Shown: piece by piece, positions 33,910-44,717 of the stretch | Layout: the number at the start of each line of letters is the position of its first letter | Position numbering within the stretch: position 1 is the stretch's first letter | Source: Hormiphora californensis | Lineage: Eukaryota; Ctenophora; Tentaculata; Cydippida; Pleurobrachiidae | Reading direction: 5' to 3' | NCBI GenBank assembly: GCA_020137815.1 | Contig: CM035360.1 | Location: 2,927,078-2,991,077 of the forward strand | DNA length: 64,000 bases | Program-made: the position numbers and the translations under genes | Notes under the pieces: model-generated | What the model was told of the DNA's origin: nothing | Seen by the model: only the letters and a program-made list of their open reading frames with translations | The model's database searches: none

Positions 33910-35137
33910 TAGCGCCAAAACTAAGCATTTTAGAGTACAGTCGGACCCCGATCTAGGGACACCCTCGGGGGAAAGGCTCTTGTCCACTAAATCGGGGTGT
34001 CCACTAAATCGGGGTCAAATAAGGTTAATTTCCTATATCGGAGGAAAAAATCCTGTCCCTAAATCGGGGTGCCACTAAATCGGGGGCCCCTAAATCGGGG
34101 TCCGACTGTATATGTTTGTTCATAAGTCATATATACCCATCTTGGCACACACAAAAGACGCCATATTTCACTAATTCGCCATTTATGAGTTATAACTCCA
34201 AAACTAAGCATTTGAGACCACATTTTACTTCATAAGTCATATATAAACATGGCCTTATGAAGCAACATATGGTATAAAATGCTTAGTTTTTGAGTTATAA
34301 CTCATAAATGGCGAATTTGTGAAATATGACGTCTTTTGTGTGTGCCAAGATGGGTATGCTGATTGTGGCTAATTGGGTGACCCAATTGATTTTTCCTTAT
34401 AGAATCCGCTCCGGAATGGCCAGGTTTATATGTATTTGATCGTTTTTTATTTTTTTGAACTTTTTTGTTCAACATTAAACATTAAAAAAATCGAAAACGA
34501 TCAAAAAAATTCAAAAAAATAAAAAACGATCGAAAAAATTCAAAAAACAATAAAAAAAATTAAAAAATCAAAGAAATTTCAAACAAAAATGCCAAAAAAA
34601 ACCAACCATACCCTGGGTTTCGGAAAAAGATAGATTTTTTTGGGGTTGCACTCCCCCCCCCCCATAACTATAACAGCTAATTTCAAGTTGCAACACAAAG
34701 AACTAAGCTCTCTGTGGTGGACGATGAAGCTTTATAAAAAGAGAGAGCAGGGATGACTTGTGGAAGACGCAACACGGTGCTCTGCGGTAACAGTGTAACA
34801 GGCGCAAGCTCTCCAACACGGTGTTTCGTTAGCCAGGGGAGGAGGCGGCCATTACCTGGGGAGGAGGCGTAATGGGCCGCCCTCTCTCTAACTCTATCCG
34901 AGTGAATGCTTTCCCAATGTTCTATATAATAGCACTAAAAATAGTACTGAAAACATTACTCTCCCTCCCTTTCCAACCTTTGAAAAATTTTCAAAAAGAT
35001 TTTCAAAACAATTTTTGGGGGAAATTTATCCTGCCGTTAAATCGGGGTGCCGCTAAATCGGGGGCCGTTAAATCGGGGTCCGACTGTATATGACCTATGA
35101 ACAAACATATACTCTAAAATGCTTAGTTTTGGCGCTG
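33910..35137. mobile_element. Foldback element interrupted by two insertions
   Basis: The left arm AGCGCCAAAACTAAGCATTT (33910) and its complement (ending about 35137) bound a palindrome whose inner arms (CCCATCTTGGCACACACAAA, 34137-34358) remain paired. One pogo-like MITE splits the left arm at 33938. A roughly 0.7-kb sequence (34358-35086) ending in pogo-like repeats splits the right arm. Its remaining interior (34440-34600) is A/T-rich with AAAAAAT repeats. Confidence 0.65.
33938..34108. mobile_element. 171-bp pogo-like MITE with TA target duplication
   Basis: CAGTCGGACCCCGATCTAGG at the left and ATCGGGGTCCGACTG at the right, with TA on both sides. It is the same sequence as the two ends of 7076-7553 joined without the middle, in reverse orientation. 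The undisturbed sequence of the opposite palindrome arm (about 35097-35115) reads through as AGAGTATATGTTTG, which is an empty site. Confidence 0.85.
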
Positions 35138-35329
35138 TCTGTCTGTGTGTCTGTGTGTGTCTGTGTTGATCTTTTCACTTTAAGCACTGCGTATTAGTTC
35201 AATTAGTTTGCACATATTCTTCATAGTTTAATTAATATCTGTGTGTGGTCGAAAATACCAACAAACACTAGTGCTTTCATCTATGTGTACAAGTCCACTC
35301 TGTCTTAACATTAAACCCTCCCCCTACAG

Positions 35330-35582
35330 ACTCCTCCAACTGCTCCTGTATCCAAGAGATTGGAATCTAGAGACATTCTCCACGTCACACCGACTATCCT
35401 GACTAATAGCAAGCTGCCGGATTGTGTATCCACTTTAGTATGATCAAGAAGACACAAATGATAGTAGATGGTCCTATTCCAGAGAAGGACAGGGCCTACT
35501 TTGAGCTTTATGTTGCCGCTAATAAGCATTATCTGAGGATGGAAACACATCCGGAGATGGGATATCTATCGTCAACTTTGCT
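35330..35582 (+). CDS. Candidate upstream exon of the low-complexity protein gene
   Basis: Bounded by a CCCCTACAG acceptor and a GTAAGT donor. It reads TPPTAPVSKRLESRDILHVT in one frame, then MIKKTQMIVDGPIPEKDRAY and FELYVAANKHYL in another, then SEDGNTSGDGISIVNFA in a third, which is the frame that joins in phase to 35793. Two single-base indels, or a mixture of real exon and chance frame, are possible. Family unrecognised. Confidence 0.4.
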
Positions 35583-35792
35583 GTAAGTAAACCTCGTCAG
35601 TTTGATAATGGCTAATATTTATAAACATTCATAATCTTCAACTTCCTTATTCCACTCTTGTTTTGGAAGCATTTTCAACCGATTTTAAAGTTTGCACCTC
35701 TTTAAAATATCACCCCTGTACTGCCTCCTGGGTAGCACAATCCGAGGTTGGCGCAGAGAGGTTACCAATAACCAACTTCCCCTCCCCCTCAG

Positions 35793-37733
35793 AAAACTAA
35801 GGGAGTTAGACGTGGGAAGATGCACAGGAAGGCTGAGATTGATGAAAGGTACAGGTTTGTTTTACCTAAACACCCAGATAACAGCAAAGGTGGCAGGCAG
35901 GATATTGGTGACGGCGGTCAAGGTAAAACTGGGGGTGATAAAGCTGGAAATGATCCAGAAGGTGATGATGGTGACAGTGATGACTCTCTCAGCTCAATAG
36001 AGGATCCTCCTACTTCTTCATCGTCCACTCCATTACCCACACCACCTGCACCAGTTGTATACCAACCTGGTGTAGTGCCTTCAATGGTAGCTCCTCCACC
36101 ACCACCCCACTACGGACCACCTCATTACCCGGCTTACCCGCCACCAGCTGCCCCACACTGCCCACCACCAGCTGCCACTCCCTACCCACCACACGCCCCA
36201 CCTTACCCACCAGTAGGTCCACCTTACCCACCAGCAGGACCAGCCTACCCACCAGTAGGTCCACCCGCCCCACCATCAGCAGGCCCAGCCTACCCACCCG
36301 TCCCACCCTACCATGGACATCCCCATTATCCACCCTATGGCCACCCACCTTATCAGCACCACCCGGCAGCTCCCTTCCATCCCTACCAACACCCTGTCTA
36401 CCCAGTTCAACTCGGCCACCCTGCTCCACCTTCCCATCCCGGCTACCCTGCCCATCCCCCACCTGCACATCCAGGATACCCTGCCCATCCCCCACCTGCC
36501 CATCACCCTGTCATGATTCCACATCTCCCTGAGGTACAGCCCCAGGTTCCACTTTCCATACCCATGCTACCCCACCCCTCCAACCAATCACCCCAGCCCT
36601 CTGAATCTTCGTTGGACACAGAGTCAATGGCCACTAAGGTTTTAGCTCGTATCCTAGCGTCAGAGGTGGTTAAAGAGATGCTAAGTAATGAATCTGGGGG
36701 GCGAAAAGAGGAATCTTCGAAGGGGTCGCCCAAACGATACACTGGGGAAGGTGATGATGGTGGTGGTGATATTGATGGTGATGGTGATATTGATGGTGAT
36801 GGTGATGGTCATGGTGGTCATGGTGATGATATTGATGATGGTGATATTGATGGTATTGATGGTGTTAGTGATCACGGTGATTGTGATGATGATCATGATG
36901 ACAGCGAATTGAAAAAGCTAGATAATGTGGTTCTAGAAGAAAGGCGACGGTTAAATGAAGGGGACCGGTATGGCGAGAGGCGGCAATCTCACTCCTCCAA
37001 TATGGCAGAGGACAGTAGAATAGTTTCCCAAAAACGTGTTTTACTAAAGAGAGGGTCACGCGAAACAAGTTACCAAGGCAGCCGCATCAAAGAGAGCGGT
37101 TACCAAGGCAGCCGCATCAAAGAGAGCGGTTACCAAGGCAGCCGCATCAAAGAGAGTGGTTACCAAGGCAGCCGCATCAAAGAGAGTGGTTACCAAGGCA
37201 ACCGCATCAAAGAGAGTAGTGACCAAAGCAGCGGTTACAAAGAAAGTGGTTACCAAGGTAGTAGCTCAAAAGAGAGTGGTTACAAAGTAAGTGGTTACCT
37301 AGAAAGTGGTTACCAAGGCAGCCGCATCAAAGAGAGTGGTAACCAAGGCAGCGCTTACAGAGAGAGTGGTTACAAAGAAAGTGGTTACAAAGAGAGCGGT
37401 TACCAAAGCAGTCGCATGAAAGAGGGTGGCAGTGGTTACAAAGAGAGTGGTTACCAAGGCACCAGATACAGGGAGGGTGGTTACCAAGGCAGCCGCATGA
37501 AAGAGGGTGGTTACCAAGGCAGCGGTTACAAAGAGAGTGGTTACAAAGAGAGTGGTTACCAAGACACCAGATATCAAGACATCAGTTACCAAGGCAACAA
37601 AGATAGTGGTTACAAACGGGATAATAGAGATGGAGATCGAATCGTTATGACAGTTCCTGGAGACTCCCACGCAGATCAGTTTACACACTATAACAAGAGG
37701 AGAGTTGTACGGCGTGTATCAGATCAAGATTAA
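35793..37733 (+). CDS. Large low-complexity protein: Pro/Tyr-rich, Asp/Gly-rich and Tyr-Gln-Gly-Ser repeat domains
   Basis: A 646-codon exon opens after a CCCTCAG acceptor and ends at a TAA at 37731-37733. Its start reads KTKGVRRGKMHRKAEIDERY. An acidic patch follows, then about 150 residues rich in Pro, Tyr and His (PPHYPAYPPP, YPPVGPPYPP). A short ordered segment comes next (ATKVLARILASEVVKEML), then an Asp/Gly run (DGDGDIDGDGD...), a Lys/Arg/Glu segment, and about 18 units of the KESGYQGSRI type. The C-terminus is basic (KRRVVRRVSDQD). Tyr-rich prion-like and Pro-rich repeats next to basic patches are common in RNA-binding or phase-separating proteins, but no RNA-binding domain is visible here. 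Family not recognised; upstream exons are uncertain. Confidence 0.6.
   Translation, partial: KTKGVRRGKMHRKAEIDERYRFVLPKHPDNSKGGRQDIGDGGQGKTGGDKAGNDPEGDDGDSDDSLSSIEDPPTSSSSTPLPTPPAPVVYQPGVVPSMVAPPPPPHYGPPHYPAYPPPAAPHCPPPAATPYPPHAPPYPPVGPPYPPAGPAYPPVGPPAPPSAGPAYPPVPPYHGHPHYPPYGHPPYQHHPAAPFHPYQHPVYPVQLGHPAPPSHPGYPAHPPPAHPGYPAHPPPAHHPVMIPHLPEVQPQVPLSIPMLPHPSNQSPQPSESSLDTESMATKVLARILASEVVKEMLSNESGGRKEESSKGSPKRYTGEGDDGGGDIDGDGDIDGDGDGHGGHGDDIDDGDIDGIDGVSDHGDCDDDHDDSELKKLDNVVLEERRRLNEGDRYGERRQSHSSNMAEDSRIVSQKRVLLKRGSRETSYQGSRIKESGYQGSRIKESGYQGSRIKESGYQGSRIKESGYQGNRIKESSDQSSGYKESGYQGSSSKESGYKVSGYLESGYQGSRIKESGNQGSAYRESGYKESGYKESGYQSSRMKEGGSGYKESGYQGTRYREGGYQGSRMKEGGYQGSGYKESGYKESGYQDTRYQDISYQGNKDSGYKRDNRDGDRIVMTVPGDSHADQFTHYNKRRVVRRVSDQD
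37060..37610 (+). repeat. 30-36 bp coding minisatellite (KESGYQGSRI units)
   Basis: Tandem units of GGTTACCAAGGCAGCCGCAT plus CAAAGAGAG(C/T) stay in frame throughout, with diverged units toward the 3' end. The preceding stretch 36754-36905 is a coding GATGGTGAT trinucleotide-type repeat. Confidence 0.85.
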
Positions 37734-39470
37734 TGGGGCGTGGTATTTTACCTAAATTATTTTAGTTTTGACTACAATATTTTATTGTGTCTAGTCCCTA
37801 GTCTTTGATCGCAATGTTAGAACTATATTATACTTGATTCCTAGCTAATATAGACTTTTTGTTGTTGGGAGTTTTGGTCTAGAAAATAGTATGTTATAAC
37901 TCTAGCATATTTTAGACATGTCATGTTTCCATAAATTATTTGTTAAATTATATGATAGGAGTTTTGATATTACCGCCCAGGGCCAGACCATGCAAGCTGG
38001 AACTGACCCGACATCGGAGCGTTATAACGTTATAACATTGTTTGTTGCACTGTTAACGGGTGTTACATTCTCCTTGTTTTAAAAACACGAGTTCTATATC
38101 GCCCAACCTGATTTCAGTTTGTTGAAACAATTTCAGTAGTCTTATTCTTCAACCCAAATAAACAGTTCCTTCCAAATTCCCCCTTTTAACCTCTATTCCT
38201 TTTCCCAAAAGGCAAAAGTACGAACGCTTCTCTTCCACCCCCCCCCCCTTTAAATCTCTATTCCCCTTGCAAACCCCCATCCACTTTTTAGTCTCTATCC
38301 CTCTTCCGAACCCGTTTTAATCTCTAGACTACCTTTATAACCACGACATCCTATATTCCCAGTATAGCTAGTATGTTGTATCAATCCTGAGACATCCTCT
38401 CTTCTGTGCTGCAGTAGGGTAATGTGAGGCATTGATCCTCAGTCTGAACATGGAGATTTACGATGTGGACTCACTGTGTATTGTTCATACAAGGCTCACT
38501 GTGCTGTGTGACACCTTCATCACCCAACTCTGGCACACTTTTCTTGCTCCATAAACGTAGGGCGCGCGGTCTCTCTTCTTATCCCAAACTCGCATCACGC
38601 GCGCATTATTCAGTTGTTTTTCCCACGCTGTTGAGATGCGCTGACAAGGGCCACCGCGACGGATGCACGTAATTCGATAGACGAATTCTTTGTATGTGTA
38701 TGGGAAGGTAACCCCAACTTCCTATCTCAGAATCAGGAATAAAACACAGCGGTTTTGAGGTTTATAAACTGCCTTCGTAAATCAACTTGACACATGACTG
38801 AGAAAATAAAGATATCTCTCTCCATCGCTCCCTCCCTGTGTATAATATATCGGGAGCCGGCTCCACATGTATATAATGGATCATACAAGAATTCTCCTCT
38901 AAAATAATCGGCACACACACACAACATTTCGCCCCGAAGATTGCACTTTTCTCGTTTTTCTTTTCTTATTTTTGACTGCTGGTAAAATACTGTTGCACAT
39001 TTTCATCTCTCTAATACACTGATTAAATTATTTCTCCTTTTTGACAAAGAATGGGTGGCTTGTAAACACTTTGTTATGTTCTAACCCTCCTTTCCGGTGG
39101 CGGCGTGGAGAGAGAGGGTCGAACAAGGTAAGTACTGACTGTCGTACGGTGAAAAACTAGTCGGAGGGGGCAGTGAGACAGTATTAAACATGACAAGAAA
39201 TTCTTAGGTATATTGCACGACATTATTTCCCGCCCATACATTAGCCAATAATCAGTTAGCCAAAAACACACACACACACACACACAAAACTGTTAGGAAA
39301 TATGCAAAAATAAAACTCCGTGGCACGGCCAGGTGTGATAATAATATGAAAATGAAATCTTACGATTCTCACCCCCAAAATAAAACAGGTAATCTCACTT
39401 TGAGTACATTATATATATATCCCAGATCCGATATATTATCGGATAATACTAATATTACTAATGGAGGACT
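37734..39470. other. Intergenic sequence, no gene recognised
   Basis: Includes the probable 3' untranslated region of the preceding gene (AT-rich, to about 37960), a C run at 38240, (CA)n at 39267-39286 and one copy of a dispersed motif GTTATGTTCTAACCCTCC (39073). Short frames at 38463 and elsewhere lack support. Confidence 0.5.
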
Positions 39471-39475
39471 GTATC

Positions 39476-39799
39476 AGGAACCGACCGAACCAAGTAAACA
39501 ACCAATCAGAACTCGTTATTTAGGTCACGTGACTGGTTATCAGCCAATCAGGGACCAGTATTTCCTGATTCGGTCGGTTCCTGGACTGTATCAGTCGGTA
39601 TAATATATAAAAGGGTGGTAGGTAGTAGTAGTAGTAGTGTTAGACGGATCCCCCGGAGTTCTGATCCCACGGTGGGTGCTACATTATTGGCGGCCAATAT
39701 ATGATGCAGCACCCACTGTGAGAGAAGAATTCAGGGGTCAGCTCCACCTGACTCCCATCTGCAAAAGTGCAGGAGAATTCAGGGGGAGCTCGTCCAACA
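39476..39799. repeat. Two adjacent short foldbacks
   Basis: The first (39476-39590) has arms CAGGAACCGACCGAA and TTCGGTCGGTTCCTG. The second (39641-39799) has ends GTTAGACGGATCCCCC and GGGGGAGCTCGTCCAAC with an inner palindrome GTGGGTGCTAC...GCAGCACCCAC. Both look like small non-autonomous elements; no clear target duplication was found. Confidence 0.55.
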
Positions 39800-40645
39800 C
39801 AAAGTAAATATGATATGAGGCCAAATTTTGGCAGCTAACGTTTGGTATAACATGAAGATAGGAAATCCACATAGATTGTGAATTTATATATAACACACAA
39901 ACGCACACACACACGCCTTCTTACAGAGTGAGATGGCAATTTCCGAACTCTAATATTGAGTAAAAGGAATGCCAACCTTATCACTTTGAATAAGGCTGAG
40001 ATCTGGTTTCGTGATGATAACGTTAAGGTAAAAAGTACTGACTATCGCAGCCATCCTCTTTATTTGTAACGCATCCAAAACTTATCACAAGCTGTTACTG
40101 ATAAGCAAAAATATGTTAGCAGGACCCTACAGGATCGAAAATGTAAACATGTTGCCGGTAAAAACATTTCTCTATTTTTTTCTTTTTTTGTCGGATTTTT
40201 TTATAAAAACAGTAAATCGGGAAATATATTGTTTTCTCTCATCTCTCATCTTTCTAGAAAATTCTCTTTTTTTGATTAAACTGTTCTTTCTCTCTCCCTC
40301 CCTAATTTAAACTCGCTCATATGATAAAGGGATTTCCGTAGAATTTTCCCGTTCTATCACAATCTAAGTATGGGGCCCTCCCTTATCGGTCACAGTGGGC
40401 GGCATCCACGTGTGGTTTAGTGGTAGGAACCCCTCTCTCTTTCTTTCTCTCTCTCCCCCTCCCTCTCTGACCTCTTGGGCGTTTTTTGGTAGTAAAATGA
40501 GACCCTAATACCAACGTGACAAAGATAAAAACGTTTCTCTCTCTCTATCTCTCCTTCTCTCGTTCTATCTCTTTTCCCGATCTCATAGCTTTCACTAGTA
40601 CGAGATGCTACACACACACCACACTTACGGCATCAGGTTCAGGTA
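39800..40645. other. AT-rich intergenic sequence
   Basis: No gene recognised. A hydrophobic frame at 40113-40310 is T-rich low complexity. A CT-rich tract lies at 40430-40570. Confidence 0.4.
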
Positions 40646-40729
40646 CAGGGTGGGCCAGAAACATCGGAGAGCGAACTGTTTTGACACATTAGTTATCTCC
40701 AAGTGGCTCCATGTTTCTGGCCCACCCTG
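40646..40729. mobile_element. 84-bp mariner-type MITE
   Basis: CAGGGTGGGCCAGAAACAT at both ends in inverted orientation, flanked by TA (40644-40645 and 40730-40731). At 84 bp it is little more than two inverted termini and a spacer. Confidence 0.85.
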
Positions 40730-40839
40730 TATAATATAATACTAACCTAATGATTGTTTTCAGTAGAATCCTTGATAAAAGGCAAAGTACGCTTCATACA
40801 CGTGTGGGGCCCACCGTGGGATATAACTCCTTCGAGATA

Positions 40840-41345
40840 CACTCACTATCCTTCTCGCTCTCCCTCACACTCACTCTCCCTCACACTCACACACACACAC
40901 TCTCTCTCTCACACAGCTATAATAGACACACACTCTCTAGTCTCTAACTCTCTATCACGCATGTCACACACTCTCACACTCACACACTCTCTCTTTCACA
41001 CATGTCACACACTCTCACACTCACACTCTCTCTTTCACGACTCACACACACACTCTCTTTCACGACTCACACACTCTCACTCTCTTTCACACATGTCACA
41101 CAGCTATAGACACACACTCTCTAGTCTCTTACTCTCTTTCACACATGTCACACTCTCTTTCACGACTCACACACTCTCTCTCACACAGCTATAATATACA
41201 CACACTCTCTAGTCTCTTACTCTCTTTCACACATGTCACACACTCACACACACTCTCTTTCACGACTCACACACTCACACACACTCTCTTTCACGACTCA
41301 CACACTCTCACACACTCTCTCTCTCTCTCACACTCTCACTCTCGG
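40840..41345. repeat. CACACTCT-type complex microsatellite
   Basis: Irregular arrays of CTCTCTTTCACGACTCACAC, CACATGTCACAC and CACAGCTATAATA(T/G)ACACAC make 60-120 bp higher-order units. Ser/His/Thr-rich frames across it are artefacts. Confidence 0.85.
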
Positions 41346-41477
41346 AGTACACGGTGGGCAAATAAGGAATTTATCGCATTACATGAGGGGTATATATAAC
41401 ACGTTAATACAACACACAAACGAACTATAGCTCGAATCTATAAAACCGGGAGGATGATTGATAACCCGTTTTTAGTA

Positions 41478-41591
41478 GGAGGCACTAGCGTGATACGCAC
41501 GAAAATGTGTGCCAGACACACACGTAAAATAAATGTAAAATGCATGTGTGTGGCGTGAATTTTCTGTGCATACCACGCTAGTGTCTCCTCC
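41478..41591. mobile_element. 114-bp foldback, possible MITE with TA flanks
   Basis: GGAGGCACTAGCGTG at the left and the complement of GGAGGAGACACTAGCGTG at the right, with TA at 41476-41477 and 41592-41593. The interior is rich in CACACACG/TGTGTGTG. Confidence 0.6.
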
Positions 41592-41707
41592 TATTTTATA
41601 AATCCGACCTACACAATCATGCAACATAACTCAAGGATAAATAGGGGGTACAGTGCTCACTTAGACAGCAGGGGCAGGTTGGATAGGGTTCCTAAAGATC
41701 GGGGTGA

Positions 41708-41762
41708 TGCACGGCATCCTGCACGGCACCATGCACGGCACCATGCACGGCATCCTGCACAG
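41708..41762. repeat. 13-bp tandem repeat (CATGCACGGCACC)
   Basis: Four or five units alternating CACGGCATCCTG and CACGGCACCATG. A further diverged unit follows at about 41783. Confidence 0.8.
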
Positions 41763-42283
41763 TGTGGGATTTAATGCGAGGTGCCGTGTACCGTGATGTA
41801 AGCCCCAGTGCAAAGATTGTGCTAATTTGCGAATTTAGTTAGCAGCAAAAAATTAGTAAAAAAACACCTAAAAGTAGCAAAAATTCGCTGTACAGCAAAA
41901 ACTAGACATCGTGGAGTGAAATAGATGCGTGCATCGTGTTCAGCGTCGAAAAATAGGTCGGGGTATGAAATTTGGTATCTCTACCTCATCTCAGTCGCGA
42001 AATTCGCATTTTTCTAATGCTGCCTAATCTAGCAGCAGCAGATGAGGCAGCAGATGAAGTGTAACTAAAGTCGGATTTTTTGAAGTTGTCACCCCAAAAT
42101 GACCGCGCATGTGAAATTTATCAATTTTCACGCACACACCACACGTTAACATGTGATGTGACGCGCAAAAACATTCCGCGCACGAGAAGGGGGGTGACAA
42201 CTTCAAAAAATCCGACTTTATGACAACCATGCTGCCATGCCGCGCGCACATATAAGAACGGGTAAAATTCTATATTTCCATCA

Positions 42284-42373
42284 GCCTCAGTGGTCGAGTG
42301 GTTAAGGCGATTGCCAATAATACCATGTGCGAGCACATATGTGTGGGTTCGAATCCCGATGAATCTTTTTTTT
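42284..42373 (+). pseudogene. tRNA-like RNA polymerase III unit (Ser/Leu-like, degenerate; possible SINE head)
   Basis: Box A TGGTCGAGTGG (42291-42301), box B GGTTCGAATCC (42346-42356) and a T8 terminator (42366-42373) have correct order and spacing for a long-variable-arm tRNA. The D-arm is intact (GTCGAGTGGTTAAGGC). The acceptor arms do not pair over seven bases and the anticodon stem is poor, so this is not a functional tRNA. A tRNA-derived SINE or a tRNA pseudogene is most likely. Confidence 0.5.
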
Positions 42374-43758
42374 AAAACTTTTTCCTCGTTTGTGCAAAAT
42401 AATTTTAACATTTTTTCTCTAATGCTGACCACAAAAACATAGTTGTTAAACACAATTAATGTTATTGAGGTGAGCTTCAAAATTTGGTGGGAGCAAATTT
42501 TCGATAAAGTTTCTAGATTCGCAGCATTTTTTAAGATCTTTGCACTGGGACGTAAGCTTTCCCAATCCAACTTAACCTTACGTCCTATATACAGAAATAT
42601 GGCTCACAAGTGAGGACCCATTCTTAGCAAGAAACATAGGTCACGTGATGCCCATATATGGGCATCACATGGTCACTTGTCTTCTTTTTTAGAGGTCCCC
42701 ATATATAATACATTTGGTGGCTTTCTCTCTGTAGTGAACACTGCACAATTATAGTAGTTAATATCTCTCTCTAGGCGAGTATTTAAGTATTCACGTATCG
42801 GATAGGATCTTATCTATTTACACAACTTTTACTAAAAGCAAGCATATACCAAGCCTTTGCTACAGCAGACGAGGGCACAATATATTAATAATAATAAGTT
42901 TTTATTTTTAAGGATATTTGAACAGATATGTAGTTCATATTCGTAGAAAATATAATATATCTCGTCTGCAGTATCGAAGTCTTGGTGCGGTTAAGGTTCT
43001 TAAAATATTCATCATCTTCGAACATACATGATGATGGACGTACACTCATATAGCTCCCCAGTACACGCTCTCTGTCAAAAGTGCTCCTTCATAAACACTC
43101 TTACTCCTTCATAAACCACTTTAATGGCAAACATGTAATGTAAAAGTGGTAACTGGTAAGATTTTTTTCGCCAAACAAACAGTCCTATTAGCTTGGGTTC
43201 GTTAGTTCTCTTACCTACATGCGTGCTTTAATACAAAGCTCTCTCCAAATATCACCATTATAGTGTTATTGAAGACAAAGGGTGTTTTGGTTTGTTGACA
43301 TTATTTGATGTGGTTTTGGGAGGGGAGTTTCGTTAAAGTATTCACACACACACAGACCCCTAGGAGGCGCATATAATAGGTGTGAGCTCGCCCCAAAACT
43401 AATGCACGCACACTCTCTGGAGTACAATGTGTGAACATGCAGTCCCAGGGGGGATATATTATATATGCAATAGTCTCAAGGGTTACATAAGTGGATTACA
43501 TACATACAGAGGGTCTGTGAGTTTTGTGAGTATAGTGTAGTCGTTGGTTGGTATAAATATATTTATATATATAGATTGACGTCTCCGCCTTTCAAGCGAG
43601 AATCAACTGTGTTTCAAGCTTATTTCCATTGTTGAGTTCTGCAGTTCCGCCGTTAGTGTCTTCTCGATTTGTTTTTAGACATTGACGAACCTGCTGGTAC
43701 AAAAAGAGTTGTGTTAATATAAGGGGAACATACTCAAAGTGTCAAAGTAAATAAGATA
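42374..43758. other. Intergenic AT-rich sequence
   Basis: No gene recognised. A minus-strand frame at 42121-42570 overlaps the tRNA-like unit and lacks splice context. A short inverted repeat, ATGCCCATATATGGGCAT, lies at about 42650. Confidence 0.4.
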
Positions 43759-43968
43759 CTAGTACCAAAAACCAATCAAATTGGTTTGGATGACCCGGGG
43801 CCCAAAGGCGTCGGAATGCGACCTTCACCAGCTACAATAGTGTTTTTCTTGACGCATTTTTAGATTTTCCTACAAAAGTAATGTTTTATCCTACCAACAT
43901 TTTGCATCCCGAAGCCTTTGGGCCCCGGGTCATCCAAACCAATTTGATTGGTTTTTGGTACTAGTTTC
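43759..43968. mobile_element. 210-bp foldback (MITE-like)
   Basis: The arms run from CTAGTACCAAAAACCAATC to TTGGTTTTTGGTACTAG and stay paired through GATGACCCGGGGCCCAAAGG. The ends could be read as TA-flanked CCAAAAACC or as CTAG-flanked TACCAAAA; I cannot decide. Confidence 0.65.
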
Positions 43969-44407
43969 TTTTCTTTTTGGTATGATGTTTCTCTTTTTTT
44001 GGTAAATCTGCTGCACATACTTCGATCTTTTTACGTCAAACACCAATTCAAAGTTTCTAGTATCAGCCATTCAGCGAATGATTGTATTAAATCATAAATA
44101 TGTGAATAGATCCAGAAGGGTGCGAGATACGACTTTTTGTTCGGGGAACGACCCCCCATAAATCGACGTTTCCGGTTCGGATAAGCTATAAAAGAAGTCT
44201 CTCCGACCACCCAGTCCGGAGATAGGTGGGAAATGCATATTTAATTAGGGCATAATGAGGTCTTAATTAAGGTTGTATGAAACGAAAAATATCCTATTAC
44301 ACGCACCCTATCGAGGACTATGACTCCACAAAATTTCAACTTTGTAGCTTTAACCGTTTTCAAGAGCTAAGCTCCCGGGATTTGGGTCGTGTATATATAT
44401 ATATTAT

Positions 44408-44513
44408 GCCAAAAACTAACAGAAATTAGTTGGCTGGAAAGGTGACCACTTTTGTTGTCAAACTGACACCTTTGCCCTCTCCGGGTTTCATCATTATCTT
44501 TCCCTCTCTGATT

Positions 44514-44576
<63 letters not shown>

Positions 44577-44717
44577 TTCTATCTTTCTCTCTTCTCAAAC
44601 TCCCTGATTTACCCCATCGATGATATTCGTAACCCGGGCCGGGCAAAGGTGTCAGTTTGACAACAAAAGTGGTCACCTTTCCAGCCAACTAATTTCTGTT
44701 AGTTTTTGGCATAATTG
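44408..44717. mobile_element. 310-bp foldback with a (CT)n loop
   Basis: The arms TGCCAAAAACTAACAGAAAT (left) and its complement (right) extend over about 90 bp through GGTGACCACTTTTGTTGTC, flanked by TA on each side. The loop contains (CT)n at 44520-44572. Confidence 0.7.

Noticed and set aside
36010-36495. 161-aa minus-strand Gly/Val-rich frame
   Set aside because: Antisense shadow of the Pro/Tyr-rich coding exon.
42284-42373. Functional tRNA-Ser or tRNA-Leu gene
   Set aside because: The acceptor stem does not pair and the anticodon stem is poor.
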